From assembly GCF_018274385.1 (NCBI RefSeq), contig NZ_JAAFYZ010000010.1:1-64000 (forward strand): a stretch of DNA of 64,000 bases, read 5' to 3'. Source of the stretch: Catenulispora pinistramenti (GTDB lineage: Bacteria; Actinomycetota; Actinomycetes; Streptomycetales; Catenulisporaceae). A program made the translations under genes and the position numbers. Under the pieces are notes generated by a model. That model was not told the DNA's origin, did not search any database, and saw nothing but the letters and a program-made list of their open reading frames with translations. Below are positions 50,692 to 58,682 of the stretch, one piece after another (positions within the stretch are counted from its first letter, which is position 1; each line of letters starts with the position of its first letter).

Positions 50692-53600
50692 GAGCCGCGT
50701 TTGCGAGCGGCTGAGGCCGGCACATAGGTGTTGGAATTCCGCAGCCCGAACCGGGTCATGGCGGTGATCACCGCCTGCTGCACCGCGACCTCAGTGGACA
50801 GCATCGCCCCCTGCACAGTGACCGGCACCACGATCGTCGTACCAGCGCCGGTACCGCCACCGGAAGCCAAAGCGGGAAGCGCGCCGCCGCGAGGAGCGGT
50901 GAGCATGGCCAGGGCACGGGGGTCGATCGGTGCACGACCGGCGAGCATGTCCTTGGACAGGACGTACTCCCCGGCGTGCACCATCGCCGGGACGGCTTGG
51001 CCGGCGGCGCCGGGAACCCAGCCGCCGTCGTCGTAGGTGAGGATGGCGCCCTTACCGCCGGACTTGATGAACGCCCCGGTCTGGTCCTGGATCTGGTTGA
51101 TCTTGTTGAGGGCGTTGTCCAGGTCGCTGGAGTCCATGTGGAACTTGGTGTCCAACTCCGGCGGGATGAGCTGGTACTGCTTGAGAAGGTCGTCGACCTG
51201 GTCTTTGGACAGCCCGGCCTTGACCGCTACCTGTTCGAGCTGCACGACCTGATCGGCCATGACCTTGTTCGCCGCGGCGATGTCGCCGCCCGCGTCGAGC
51301 TCCTTGGAGTGCATGTCCAGGATGGCGTTGGCCATGTCGGCGATGGCCTGCCGGTTGGCGATCGCCGCATCCGAGTTGGATCGGATGTCGGTGGCCGAGC
51401 CCTTGAAGCTCGACGCGTTGTTCTGGAGAGTCTGGTTCAGGTCGTTGAACTGCTTCTGGAGGGCGTCGACCGAGGTGTTCTTGCTGATGGTGTCCGACAT
51501 GGCCTGGTATTGAGCCTTGGCGCGGTCAGTGGTGTCCGACAGCTTCTTCAGCGAGTCGTCCAGGCCGCTGTTGGCTGTAGCAGCCTGGTTGGTGGTGCCG
51601 ATCCCCAGCGCCTGCTCCGCGTCGATCTTGGCCAGTGCGGCGTAGTACTGGGGGAAGTCCTTCTCGGCGTTGATCAGTGCCTCGTGATTGGTGCCGACCA
51701 CCGAACGGATCTGGTCGATCAGTTCAGCCGCGCGGTCAGCGTGACCGGAGGAAACCAGCCCGGCCATGGCGGCGTCGTAGGACTTCAGGGTGGCGCCGTC
51801 GGTACCGTACTGCTGGTTCAACTTGCCCAGGATCACGCCCATCCGGGCCATCGGGTCCATCGCGGCTGGAATCACGGCCTTGAGCTCGTTGAGCCCGTTG
51901 ACCATGTCGATCATGTTCTCGCCGTCAAACTTGTCCTTGACGTGCGAGGCGGTGTTCTCCCAGGCGTCGAACGCCCGCAGATCCACCGCCGCCTGACCAA
52001 GGTCGGCGGAGACATCGGACATGCCGGCCCGGCTGCGCGCCATCGCCGCAGTGAACTGGTCGACGCTCACCGAAGCGGTCTTCGCATCATCGGAGGTGGA
52101 CAGCAAAGTGGTGCCGAGCAGCGCGATCCCTGCGACCACGCCGCCGATGATGGGCAGGCCCGCGCCGAGCCCGCCCATCAGGCCGGCCCCGGCGGTCTCG
52201 ACGGCCCCGGCGTCGGCGGACATCGCCGCCGTCGAGGCAGTCATCCGGCCCTCAGCCGCGGCAACGTCCACAGCGGCTTGCTCAGCTGCCGCGGCAGCCT
52301 CCGCAGCGTCGGTCTCAGCCACCTTGGCGTAGACGCCGAACTTCTCTGCGGACACCAGCGCGGCCTCGGCATCGGCCTGCATCGACTGGCGGGTAGCCAG
52401 CGACACACCCTCCGATGACTGGAGCGCCCGCATCATGAACGCGGCCTTCTCCGCAGCGGCGTCGGCTTCTACCTGGGAGGTCTCCAGGGTCTGCCGGGCC
52501 AGCTCCTGCTGTGCGTTCGTTGCGACCTGGGCAGCTCGGGCTTGCGCGATCAGCGCCGGGTCGAAGGAGCCGGTGGCGATCGCCGCGTAGCGGACCATCG
52601 CGTCGGCACCTTCGGAGACACCACGGTAGGCGGTGCCGAACGCGCCGGCCACGGTGGATCCGATGGCACCGGCGCTGCGACCGAACGCCGACCACGTGGC
52701 GCCGACACCGGAGATGGCGTCCCCGATCTGGCCAGCCTGCCGCAACGGGAAGCTGATGATCGCAGTGGCCATGTCCCCGATGAAGGTGAGGGTGCGAAGG
52801 CCAGCGAGTATCGCCCACTTCACCGCCAGAGCGCCCAGCACACCCTCGATGAAGAACTGGAATTCGCCCTGGTGGTCGCTGACCAGGTTCGCGAACCACT
52901 CGATGCCGGGCCCGACGATGTCGACCAGGGTGTGTGCCCCGGCCAGCAGATCGCGACCGACGGTGCCGGCCACCGACTGCCCGATGCTCAGCAGGATCGG
53001 CAGCACCACCGCGGCGGCGGCGCGGGTCTCGGTGGCAAAGTCGGCGATGTCCTGGCCGACTTCGCGGACGCCCTCGCCAGCGGTGCGCCAGTTGGAGGTG
53101 TCTTCGGTATCAGCTAGCGGCGCACCGGTGTGCGTGTTCAGGTCGCCGGGGGCGAACGGGTTGGCGGTGTCCTTGCCGGGGCTGCCAGCTGGTGCGCCGG
53201 TGAGGCCGCCCCAGAACTTCTTCCAGGCTGCGGCGCCGTTGGTCTCCAGCCAGGACAGCCCGGCGGAGATCTTCGGCACCATGTAGTCCCCGACTTCGAT
53301 GCCCACGTTGTGGAATCGGGCTCCGATCACGTCCAGCTGCTGGCGCAGCGTGGCTGAGGTGCGGGTCCATGCCTGATTCCACGCGTCACCGTTGGCCTGC
53401 GTGGTGACCTGGTTGTATTTGACCTGGAGCTGGTCGAGCTGGGTGGTGAGCTCCGCGACGCCCCGGAAGGACTTGCCGCCACCGAACAGCTTGGTCAGCA
53501 AGCTGTTTTGCGCGTCTTCGCTCATCCCGTGCTCGGACATCGCCGTACGCAGGTGGCTCAGCGCGACGTAGACACCATCGGGCTTTTGAAGATCGTCGGC

Positions 53601-54491
53601 CAGCTGGTTGACGGTCAGCCCGCTGGTCTTCAAGACATCGTTGAACGCCGCCTGCGTGGACATGGCATCGGAGGTCGACAGGCCCAACTCGCTGGTGAAC
53701 TTGGCGGCCTGCTTGGACTGCCCGACCATCATCGCCAGCATCATCGACAGCCGAGTACCGGCCGTGGACGCCGAGTCGCCCCGGTCGGTAAGGAAGTCCA
53801 ATGCCGCGCCGGCCGACATCAGCGACACATGCAGGGTCGCCGCGGTCGGCTCCCAAGACTTCACCGATGCGTTGAAGTCGCTGAACCGCATCATGCCCTG
53901 ACCGACGATGGCGTTGATCTCGGCCATCGCCTTGGCCGGGTCCCGCAGCTGGTCGCCGTAGCCGCGCATCACCGAGGTCAGCGCGACCGTGGTGTCCGAC
54001 AGGTCGGCGCCGGAAATTTTGGCGGCCTTCTCCGACTCCGCGACGATATCAAGAGCCTGTGACAGTCCCAGGCCCGCCGAGACCGGGTAGTACAAGGCGG
54101 CGGCGACCTGGTCCCCGGCGAACCCGGCCTGATCGCCCAACTCCAGCAGCTTCTGGTTGAGGCCATCGGCCGTCAGGTGCGCGCTGGACAACTGCTTGGC
54201 GTCCAGGCCCGCCTGCGTATACAGACGGGTGACCTGAGTCTGAAAATCGGTGGCCCACTTCACCGACTCCGCAGCCGAGGCGACCACCGCGACCCCGACG
54301 GCCTCCGCAGCGACCTTGACCGCGCCGAACCCGGCGGCGGTCTGGACGTTCGACTCGCGGATCGCATCAGCGTTCGCCTTCTGGAGCGCGGTGAACCGCT
54401 CGCCGTTGACCGCGGCGTCAGCCAGGGCCGCGTTGTACGGCGAGACGATCGCGCCGATGCGGACCGCGAAGTCCGCGATGACATCGGCCAC
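50688..54491 (-). CDS. Tail tape measure protein
   Basis: A 1267-residue protein starting at GTG 54491 (GGGAGG upstream). It has the TP901-type tape-measure core: a coiled N-terminus (AALADAAVNGERFTALQKAN), the region FQTQVTRLYTQAGLDAKQLS, GLSQALDIVAESEKAAKISG, and AMAEINAIVGQGMMRFSDFN. Hydrophobic segments follow (residues ~500-560 and ~770-800, LPIIGGVVAGIALLGTTLLS), and the C-terminus has Gly-rich and coiled stretches. It sets tail length and is injected with the DNA. The length corresponds to a tail of roughly 190 nm by the usual ~0.15 nm per residue. Confidence 0.93.
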   Translation of the reverse strand: MADVIADFAVRIGAIVSPYNAALADAAVNGERFTALQKANADAIRESNVQTAAGFGAVKVAAEAVGVAVVASAAESVKWATDFQTQVTRLYTQAGLDAKQLSSAHLTADGLNQKLLELGDQAGFAGDQVAAALYYPVSAGLGLSQALDIVAESEKAAKISGADLSDTTVALTSVMRGYGDQLRDPAKAMAEINAIVGQGMMRFSDFNASVKSWEPTAATLHVSLMSAGAALDFLTDRGDSASTAGTRLSMMLAMMVGQSKQAAKFTSELGLSTSDAMSTQAAFNDVLKTSGLTVNQLADDLQKPDGVYVALSHLRTAMSEHGMSEDAQNSLLTKLFGGGKSFRGVAELTTQLDQLQVKYNQVTTQANGDAWNQAWTRTSATLRQQLDVIGARFHNVGIEVGDYMVPKISAGLSWLETNGAAAWKKFWGGLTGAPAGSPGKDTANPFAPGDLNTHTGAPLADTEDTSNWRTAGEGVREVGQDIADFATETRAAAAVVLPILLSIGQSVAGTVGRDLLAGAHTLVDIVGPGIEWFANLVSDHQGEFQFFIEGVLGALAVKWAILAGLRTLTFIGDMATAIISFPLRQAGQIGDAISGVGATWSAFGRSAGAIGSTVAGAFGTAYRGVSEGADAMVRYAAIATGSFDPALIAQARAAQVATNAQQELARQTLETSQVEADAAAEKAAFMMRALQSSEGVSLATRQSMQADAEAALVSAEKFGVYAKVAETDAAEAAAAAEQAAVDVAAAEGRMTASTAAMSADAGAVETAGAGLMGGLGAGLPIIGGVVAGIALLGTTLLSTSDDAKTASVSVDQFTAAMARSRAGMSDVSADLGQAAVDLRAFDAWENTASHVKDKFDGENMIDMVNGLNELKAVIPAAMDPMARMGVILGKLNQQYGTDGATLKSYDAAMAGLVSSGHADRAAELIDQIRSVVGTNHEALINAEKDFPQYYAALAKIDAEQALGIGTTNQAATANSGLDDSLKKLSDTTDRAKAQYQAMSDTISKNTSVDALQKQFNDLNQTLQNNASSFKGSATDIRSNSDAAIANRQAIADMANAILDMHSKELDAGGDIAAANKVMADQVVQLEQVAVKAGLSKDQVDDLLKQYQLIPPELDTKFHMDSSDLDNALNKINQIQDQTGAFIKSGGKGAILTYDDGGWVPGAAGQAVPAMVHAGEYVLSKDMLAGRAPIDPRALAMLTAPRGGALPALASGGGTGAGTTIVVPVTVQGAMLSTEVAVQQAVITAMTRFGLRNSNTYVPASAARKRGS

Positions 54492-54534
54492 CGCGGCCTC
54501 CCGGGCTGCTCAATATTCAGTTATGTGTGATCGT

Positions 54535-55008
54535 TCAGCGGAACCCCCACGGGTGGCCGTTGCCCTTGCCCATCCACTGGGTGAAACGGAACCCGCCCAG
54601 ATCCCGGTGCAGCGCCGTCGCATCACGAACCGCCCGCTTCAGGAACGGGTGGTCCTGCTCGTGCTCCAGGTACCCGCCGTACAGCGAGGCCTCGCGGTGG
54701 GTGCCGTAGGAGGTGGTGAACCCCGGGCGCGGACCGATCAGCACCGAGTAGGTGCCGTAGTCCCCCGGCTTGGGCTCCTCGTGACCGATCGAGGACCGCA
54801 GGTTCCCCGACCGCAGCGCCGGCGGCTCCCCGCGCGGCGACGTCGACGCACCGAGCACATCGGCCCGGTAGGTCAGCAGCAACTCCCGGGCCCGCGCCAC
54901 CGAGAGGTCAGCCAGGGTGTTCATCATCGACGCGGTCTCGGCCGCGCCCTCTTCGACCATCGAGGTGAACAGCTGGGTGAACAGACCCGGCTCCAGGATC
55001 TCCGGCAT
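54535..55008 (-). CDS. HK97-gp10-like or tail assembly protein
   Basis: A 157-residue protein with an N-terminal helix (LFTQLFTSMVEEGAAETASM) and then SGNLRSSIGHEEPKPGDYGT, a tyrosine-rich strand pattern (YSVLIGPRPGFTTSYGTHRE) and HPFLKRAVRDATALHRDLGG. The order of these elements is that of gp10-like neck/tail-completion proteins (RSGNLRxS...YxxxxExGT...PFLxxA), which normally lie before the major tail gene. Here it is between chaperones and tape measure. Same strand, late operon. Confidence 0.6.
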   Translation of the reverse strand: MPEILEPGLFTQLFTSMVEEGAAETASMMNTLADLSVARARELLLTYRADVLGASTSPRGEPPALRSGNLRSSIGHEEPKPGDYGTYSVLIGPRPGFTTSYGTHREASLYGGYLEHEQDHPFLKRAVRDATALHRDLGGFRFTQWMGKGNGHPWGFR

Positions 55009-55034
55009 GACGCACGGCTCCTCTCCCGGGTCGG

Positions 55035-55272
55035 TCAGCTGTCGCGCTCGCGGCGCTCGGTCTCCGCGGTGCGGCGGGCACAGATCAGATCCCAGGTGAA
55101 CCGGCGCACATACCAGGGGGTTTCCTGGAGCTGGTGCCAGGTCCAGCCCATCTCACGCATGACCTCGAAGTCGACCAGTTCCTCCGGCGGCGCGCCGGAG
55201 TTCCACGTGCCCTCGTAGATGGATTCGGCGGGCAGCAGGACCTCTTCGAAGTAGGGGTCTAGCCCGCTGGGG
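55035..55272 (-). CDS. Tail assembly chaperone, frameshift (T) extension
   Basis: The minus-strand frame one base back from the upstream chaperone has no start codon of its own and encodes DPYFEEVLLPAESIYEGTWN, then EELVDFEVMREMGWTWHQLQ and ETPWYVRRFTWDLICARRTA. The WTWHQLQETPWYVRRF pattern is typical of the T part of lambda-like G/GT chaperone pairs. It would be expressed by a -1 ribosomal shift before the TAG at 55259-55261. The exact slip site is uncertain. Confidence 0.6.
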
Positions 55273-55603
55273 TAGGGTCCGGCGACAGCGCCTTGGACAG
55301 CGCGGTGCGGATCTCCACCGGCAGCTTGGCCACCAGCTCGGGGGTGGCCGGCAGCGGCAGCGGCGCCTGGTCGGCGGCATCGTCGAACGCGTCGTAGACG
55401 TGCCAGTCGGTGACCATGCGGGCGATCACCTCGCGGGAGAACCGCGCAGGGTCGGCCTGCTCGCCGCCGTCGGCGCCCTCCGGGCCGGTGAGCGTCTCCA
55501 GCGGCACCGTCTTGCGGTTGCGCAGCACGACGTAGACCTGATCGCCGGGCTCGGACAGCTCCGGGAACTCGACGCGGACGGTTCGGTTGGCATAGCCGGG
55601 CAC
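55259..55603 (-). CDS. Tail assembly chaperone (G)
   Basis: A 114-residue protein. GTG 55603 is preceded by AAGGGGG. The upstream TTG in the same frame lacks proper spacing. It shows the chaperone pattern: beta-rich N-terminus (RTVRVEFPELSEPGDQVYVV, LRNRKTVPLETL), then DWHVYDAFDDAADQAPLPLP and a helical end (ELVAKLPVEIRTALSKALSP). It binds the tape measure during tail assembly. The late-gene motif (55619-55631) precedes it. Confidence 0.7.
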   Translation of the reverse strand: MPGYANRTVRVEFPELSEPGDQVYVVLRNRKTVPLETLTGPEGADGGEQADPARFSREVIARMVTDWHVYDAFDDAADQAPLPLPATPELVAKLPVEIRTALSKALSPDPTPAG

Positions 55604-55618
55604 GGCTGCCCCCTTCAA

Positions 55619-55631
55619 TATTCAGTTGTTG
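55619..55631 (-). repeat. Late-gene start-associated motif (one of eight copies)
   Basis: On the minus strand the motif reads about CAACAACTGAATA. Copies (plus-strand coordinates): 42991-43003, 54514-54526, 55619-55631 and 60432-60444 share TATTCAGTT exactly. 50082-50094 has TGTTCAGTT. Weaker copies are at 44585-44597, 45276-45288 and 57689-57701. Each lies 5-22 bases 5' of a late-gene start codon, just ahead of its ribosome-binding site. It recalls the start-associated sequences of cluster K mycobacteriophages but has a different sequence. Confidence 0.6.
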
Positions 55632-55672
55632 AGATCACGCCGACAGCCTGCGGCGGGCGGCATTGGAGGATC

Positions 55673-55718
55673 GACACTCCAGGGGACTCAGTATCTAGAC
55701 TGAGTCCCCTGGAGTGTC
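55673..55718. promoter_or_regulatory. Perfect 20-bp palindrome upstream of moron 2
   Basis: Arms at 55673-55692 and 55699-55718 are exact 20-bp complements around the six-base loop ATCTAG. It lies 72 bases before the plus-strand moron at 55790 and 70 bases upstream of the chaperone start on the minus strand. It could be a bidirectional terminator, an operator or a recombination site. Confidence 0.6.
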
Positions 55719-55789
55719 TGGACAGAAGACAGTACAAAGGAATAGCCTTGCCGCAAGGGGTCGTTGGGGCCCCAGGAAAGGCGGATGTG

Positions 55790-56233
55790 ATGAGCCCTCA
55801 AGACAGCGGGCGGGAGTTCGTCTCTGTGCCGGTACCGGCGGAGCACGTGATGGACGTGTACGCCTTCCTCGCGCGGCTCGGAGCCGACCAGACAAAGGTG
55901 AGCGCCAACGCGGCTCGCCGCTACGACGCCTGGACCGTGGAGGAACTGGCCCGGCTGGCCGCCACTGACCTGCCGTCGATCAAGACGATCGCGGAGGTCA
56001 TGAACCATCTGGCCGCAGCGCCGGGGAAGAAGTACCCGATGGCCGGCCTGGTCTCGATGGTCGCGGTCGAACGGAACCAACTCCAGGGGCGCCTGTCGGC
56101 GCTGAGCCGACACCTCAACGCCCACTACGAGGGCATCGGGTGGCCGTTCGACTGGAGCGAGGACAGCAACGGCGAGTTCCACTACTGGATGGATGACGAG
56201 ATCGCTGCGAAGTGGAAGCAGGCGCGCGCCTGA
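55790..56233 (+). CDS. Moron 2: plus-strand gene between tail chaperone and major tail genes
   Basis: A 147-residue protein (ATG 55790, AGGAAAGG upstream). An N-terminal helical segment (VPVPAEHVMDVYAFLARLGA) is followed by WTVEELARLAATDLPSIKTI and KYPMAGLVSMVAVERNQLQG, and a C-terminal FHYWMDDEIAAKWKQARA. The middle looks like a small helical domain possibly related to DNA-binding folds. Function unknown. The strand, separate leader palindrome and flanking structural genes identify it as a moron. Confidence 0.6.
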   Translation: MSPQDSGREFVSVPVPAEHVMDVYAFLARLGADQTKVSANAARRYDAWTVEELARLAATDLPSIKTIAEVMNHLAAAPGKKYPMAGLVSMVAVERNQLQGRLSALSRHLNAHYEGIGWPFDWSEDSNGEFHYWMDDEIAAKWKQARA

Positions 56234-56278
56234 CCGCAGCCCAGTCTGACGGCCACCGCCACTCGACGGCGGTGGCCG

Positions 56279-57436
56279 TCAGTACGCGGTCTGGACGAAG
56301 TTCTTCACGGTGGCCTGGATGACGCCGCCGCCGTCGGCGGCGTTGGCGATCCCGGACAGCGAGAACGAAGCCGCGGCGTAGGGGCCGGACAGGTCGCGGG
56401 CGCCCTTGTAGAACCCAGACTGGGACATCGTCAGCCCGAAGGTGGCGCCGCCGAACGGCAGCGGCTGGGTAAGGGTGGAGACGGCCGGGCCCTGGATGTA
56501 CTGCTGGTACAGGTTCAGGTCGGCCATGTTCTCGAAGATCGCCTTGTAAGAGCCGTCGGCCTCCATGGGGCCGGCGAAGATCTCCCGCGGGGCCTGCTGC
56601 CCGGTGGACAGGTGCAGTGCCTCGGTGGCGCGCTTCAATGTCAGGTCCAGGCTGATGCCTCGGGTAGAGGCGGCGCCGGCGTTGCTCATCTGCCACTGCC
56701 AACCCAGCATCGGCGGCAGCGACGTGTACGGCTGGGCCATCGGTGTCTGCGGCGCCGAGGGGTAGGACAGCATCTTGATGCTCAGCGTCACCGCGGACTT
56801 CGGGTCGATCTTGATCTGCATGTCGGAGATCGCCGCCGAGGAGAACCCCAGCGTGCCGATGGTGTCGAACACGGTCAGGCTGAAGGTGCTGCGCTGGAAC
56901 GCGGACTGCTTGAACAGGTGGACGGCCTGCGAGACCACCGTGGCGCCGACGGCGTGGGCCTTGGCCAGGCCGGCGCCGGTACCGGTGGAGGTGAGCGGGA
57001 CCGTGTAGGGGCCGGTGCCGGTGGGCACGCCGGTGATGGCGTACTCGATGTTGGCGCCGGTGTCGATGGCGATGGTGGAGCCGACCGGGATGGAGGCGGC
57101 CAGGGGGATCGAGTTCGCCCCGACGGCGGTCCCGGTTCCGGCGACGGTGGTGGCGATGCCGGGGGTGACGGTGTCCGGGCCGATCATGCCGCGCAGGAAC
57201 ATCCCGACGATGTCGGGGTAGCACATGCACTCGATGTCCCAGGTGGCATCGACAGAGCCCTGATACATGCCGTGCAGGATCGAGTCGTCGCCTCGGACCG
57301 ACTCGTCCTTGAGTTGCGCGTACACGTCCTCGAAGGTGGCCTTGGTGAACGGCACGGCCATGGTCGGCGCGAGGTACTGCCCGAGGGCGAGTTCGCGGGC
57401 GATGCCCAAGGTGGAGGCGCGGGAGAGCTGCGTCAT
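56279..57436 (-). CDS. Major tail (tube) protein
   Basis: A 385-residue protein opposite to moron 2 and ending 45 bases after it. The N-terminal half begins TLGIARELALGQYLAPTMAV and includes YQGSVDATWDIECMCYPDIV. A repeat-like beta region (VPTGTGPYTVPLTSTGTGAG) may be an inserted Ig-like domain, and the C-terminal part has SLDLTLKRATEALHLSTGQQ and MADLNLYQQYIQGPAVSTL. This is the pattern of actinophage major tail tube proteins, present in many copies in the tail. Start overlaps the upstream small gene. Confidence 0.75.
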   Translation of the reverse strand: MTQLSRASTLGIARELALGQYLAPTMAVPFTKATFEDVYAQLKDESVRGDDSILHGMYQGSVDATWDIECMCYPDIVGMFLRGMIGPDTVTPGIATTVAGTGTAVGANSIPLAASIPVGSTIAIDTGANIEYAITGVPTGTGPYTVPLTSTGTGAGLAKAHAVGATVVSQAVHLFKQSAFQRSTFSLTVFDTIGTLGFSSAAISDMQIKIDPKSAVTLSIKMLSYPSAPQTPMAQPYTSLPPMLGWQWQMSNAGAASTRGISLDLTLKRATEALHLSTGQQAPREIFAGPMEADGSYKAIFENMADLNLYQQYIQGPAVSTLTQPLPFGGATFGLTMSQSGFYKGARDLSGPYAAASFSLSGIANAADGGGVIQATVKNFVQTAY

Positions 57437-57675
57437 GCCGCAGCCCCCTCAGCCGGCGTGGTCTTCGCCGAAGGCCGAGCCGCCTCGGCCTCAGCCGTAT
57501 TGGCCGGTGGCTTCTTGGCCGGGCGGTCGGGAGCCAGCGGCTCGAACCCGGCGATCGGGATCGGCCACTCCAGTGCCTCTCCGGGCCCGACCGCGACGGC
57601 CGAATACAGTTCGCCGTTCTCGGCGCGGTGCTCGGGCAGCTGCACGGTGTGCGAGTGGGGGTTGCGGTAGCGCAC
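57433..57675 (-). CDS. Small phage structural-region protein
   Basis: An 80-residue protein from GTG 57675 (GGAGG upstream). A short conserved N-terminal region (YRNPHSHTVQLPEHRAENGE, EWPIPIAGFEPL) is followed by an Ala/Pro/Lys-rich disordered tail. Its stop overlaps the major tail start by four bases. Similar small proteins precede major tail genes in actinophages, but their function is unknown. Confidence 0.55.
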   Translation of the reverse strand: MRYRNPHSHTVQLPEHRAENGELYSAVAVGPGEALEWPIPIAGFEPLAPDRPAKKPPANTAEAEAARPSAKTTPAEGAAA

Positions 57676-57759
57676 GCGCCGCCTCCGGTATGAAGTTGTG
57701 GATGTTCAGGTGGTCCTCGAAGCGGGCGCGCGACGAGGCCGATGGTGAGGAGTGATGAG

Positions 57760-58188
57760 GTGGCGAACGACGTCCGTGGGCCGGCGCCGAGTCCGTGCAC
57801 GACGTGCCCGTATCGGCGGGACGTGGCCTCGGGAGTGTGGGACGAGGTGGAGTACGAGAAGCTGCGCGGTTACGACGCACCGACCTGGGGGCAGCCGCAG
57901 AAGGTCTGGATCTGCCACTCCTCGGCGACGCCGACGACCGAGCAGCGGCTGTGTGCCGGGTGGTGCGGCTGCCACGATGGCGAGCATCTGTTGGCTCTGC
58001 GGGTCGCCGCAGCCCATGAGACGCTGGCGCCGGAGGTGATCGAAGCGGCCATCGAATACGTGTCCCCGGTGCCGCTTTTCGACAGCGGGAACGAGGCCGC
58101 GGACCACGGCATGGCCGACTTCCACTGGCCCGGCCGGGCAGCGATCGAGGCGACCGCCAAAATCCGGCGCCTCAGGGAGCGTTCCTGA
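57760..58188 (+). CDS. Moron 3: DUF6283 family protein
   Basis: A 142-residue protein from GTG 57760 (GAGGAG upstream). ATG 57742 is in frame but lacks a site. The DUF6283 signature is clear: CTTCPYRRDVASGVWDEVEY, EKLRGYDAPTWGQPQKVWIC with HSS, and CAGWCGCHDGEHLLALRVAA, with a Cys-x2-Cys-Pro-Tyr-Arg head and later cysteines that probably bind metal. Such proteins are common in actinobacteria and their phages. It converges on the tail-terminator gene, the stops being five bases apart. Confidence 0.8.
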   Translation: MANDVRGPAPSPCTTCPYRRDVASGVWDEVEYEKLRGYDAPTWGQPQKVWICHSSATPTTEQRLCAGWCGCHDGEHLLALRVAAAHETLAPEVIEAAIEYVSPVPLFDSGNEAADHGMADFHWPGRAAIEATAKIRRLRERS

Positions 58189-58192
58189 ACCG

Positions 58193-58678
58193 TCAGGCGA
58201 AGAGTTCGAAATCGTCGACGGTGTACGTGATGGTGGCTTTGAAGATCCCCAGGTTCACGGTCTCGGACGCGGGGGTGAAGGCGACGGTCACCGCGCCGGG
58301 GTGTTCGCCGGCGGACAGGAACCGGCCACCGTGGGAGTGGTCGTGCGGGAACCCGCGGATCCGGCCCAGCACCTGCTCGACCGCATCGTCCAGGTTCTGC
58401 TGGTCGAGCTCGGCACTACCGCCGGTATTGTTCAGCGGCCACAGAGCGTGCAGCACCATCCGGTGCCGGGCCATGATCCGGATGTGCGCGGTGCGCTCCT
58501 CCGCGGTCTGCGTACGGGTCACGTACAGACTGGTCTTCATCGTAGCCGGCGTCCGCGGCCAGTAGCCGGAGACAACGCCGAACGGCCCGCCCGCGCTGGC
58601 ATTCAGCGCGGGCAGCCCGTCGCCGGAGGTGTTCAGCCACTCGGTCTCACGGGACACCACGTCGGCGGTGGAGGGCAT
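58193..58678 (-). CDS. Probable tail terminator protein
   Basis: A 161-residue protein with ADVVSRETEWLNTSGDGLPA near the start, a MKTSLYVTRTQTAEERTAHI segment, LVLHALWPLNNTGGSAELDQ-like helix (MVLHALWPLNNTGGSAELDQ) and a beta-rich end (TVNLGIFKATITYTVDDFEL). Position between the connector region and the major tail gene suits the tail terminator or head-tail joining protein. The assignment is mainly by order and size. Confidence 0.5.
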   Translation of the reverse strand: MPSTADVVSRETEWLNTSGDGLPALNASAGGPFGVVSGYWPRTPATMKTSLYVTRTQTAEERTAHIRIMARHRMVLHALWPLNNTGGSAELDQQNLDDAVEQVLGRIRGFPHDHSHGGRFLSAGEHPGAVTVAFTPASETVNLGIFKATITYTVDDFELFA

Positions 58679-58682
58679 CTGA

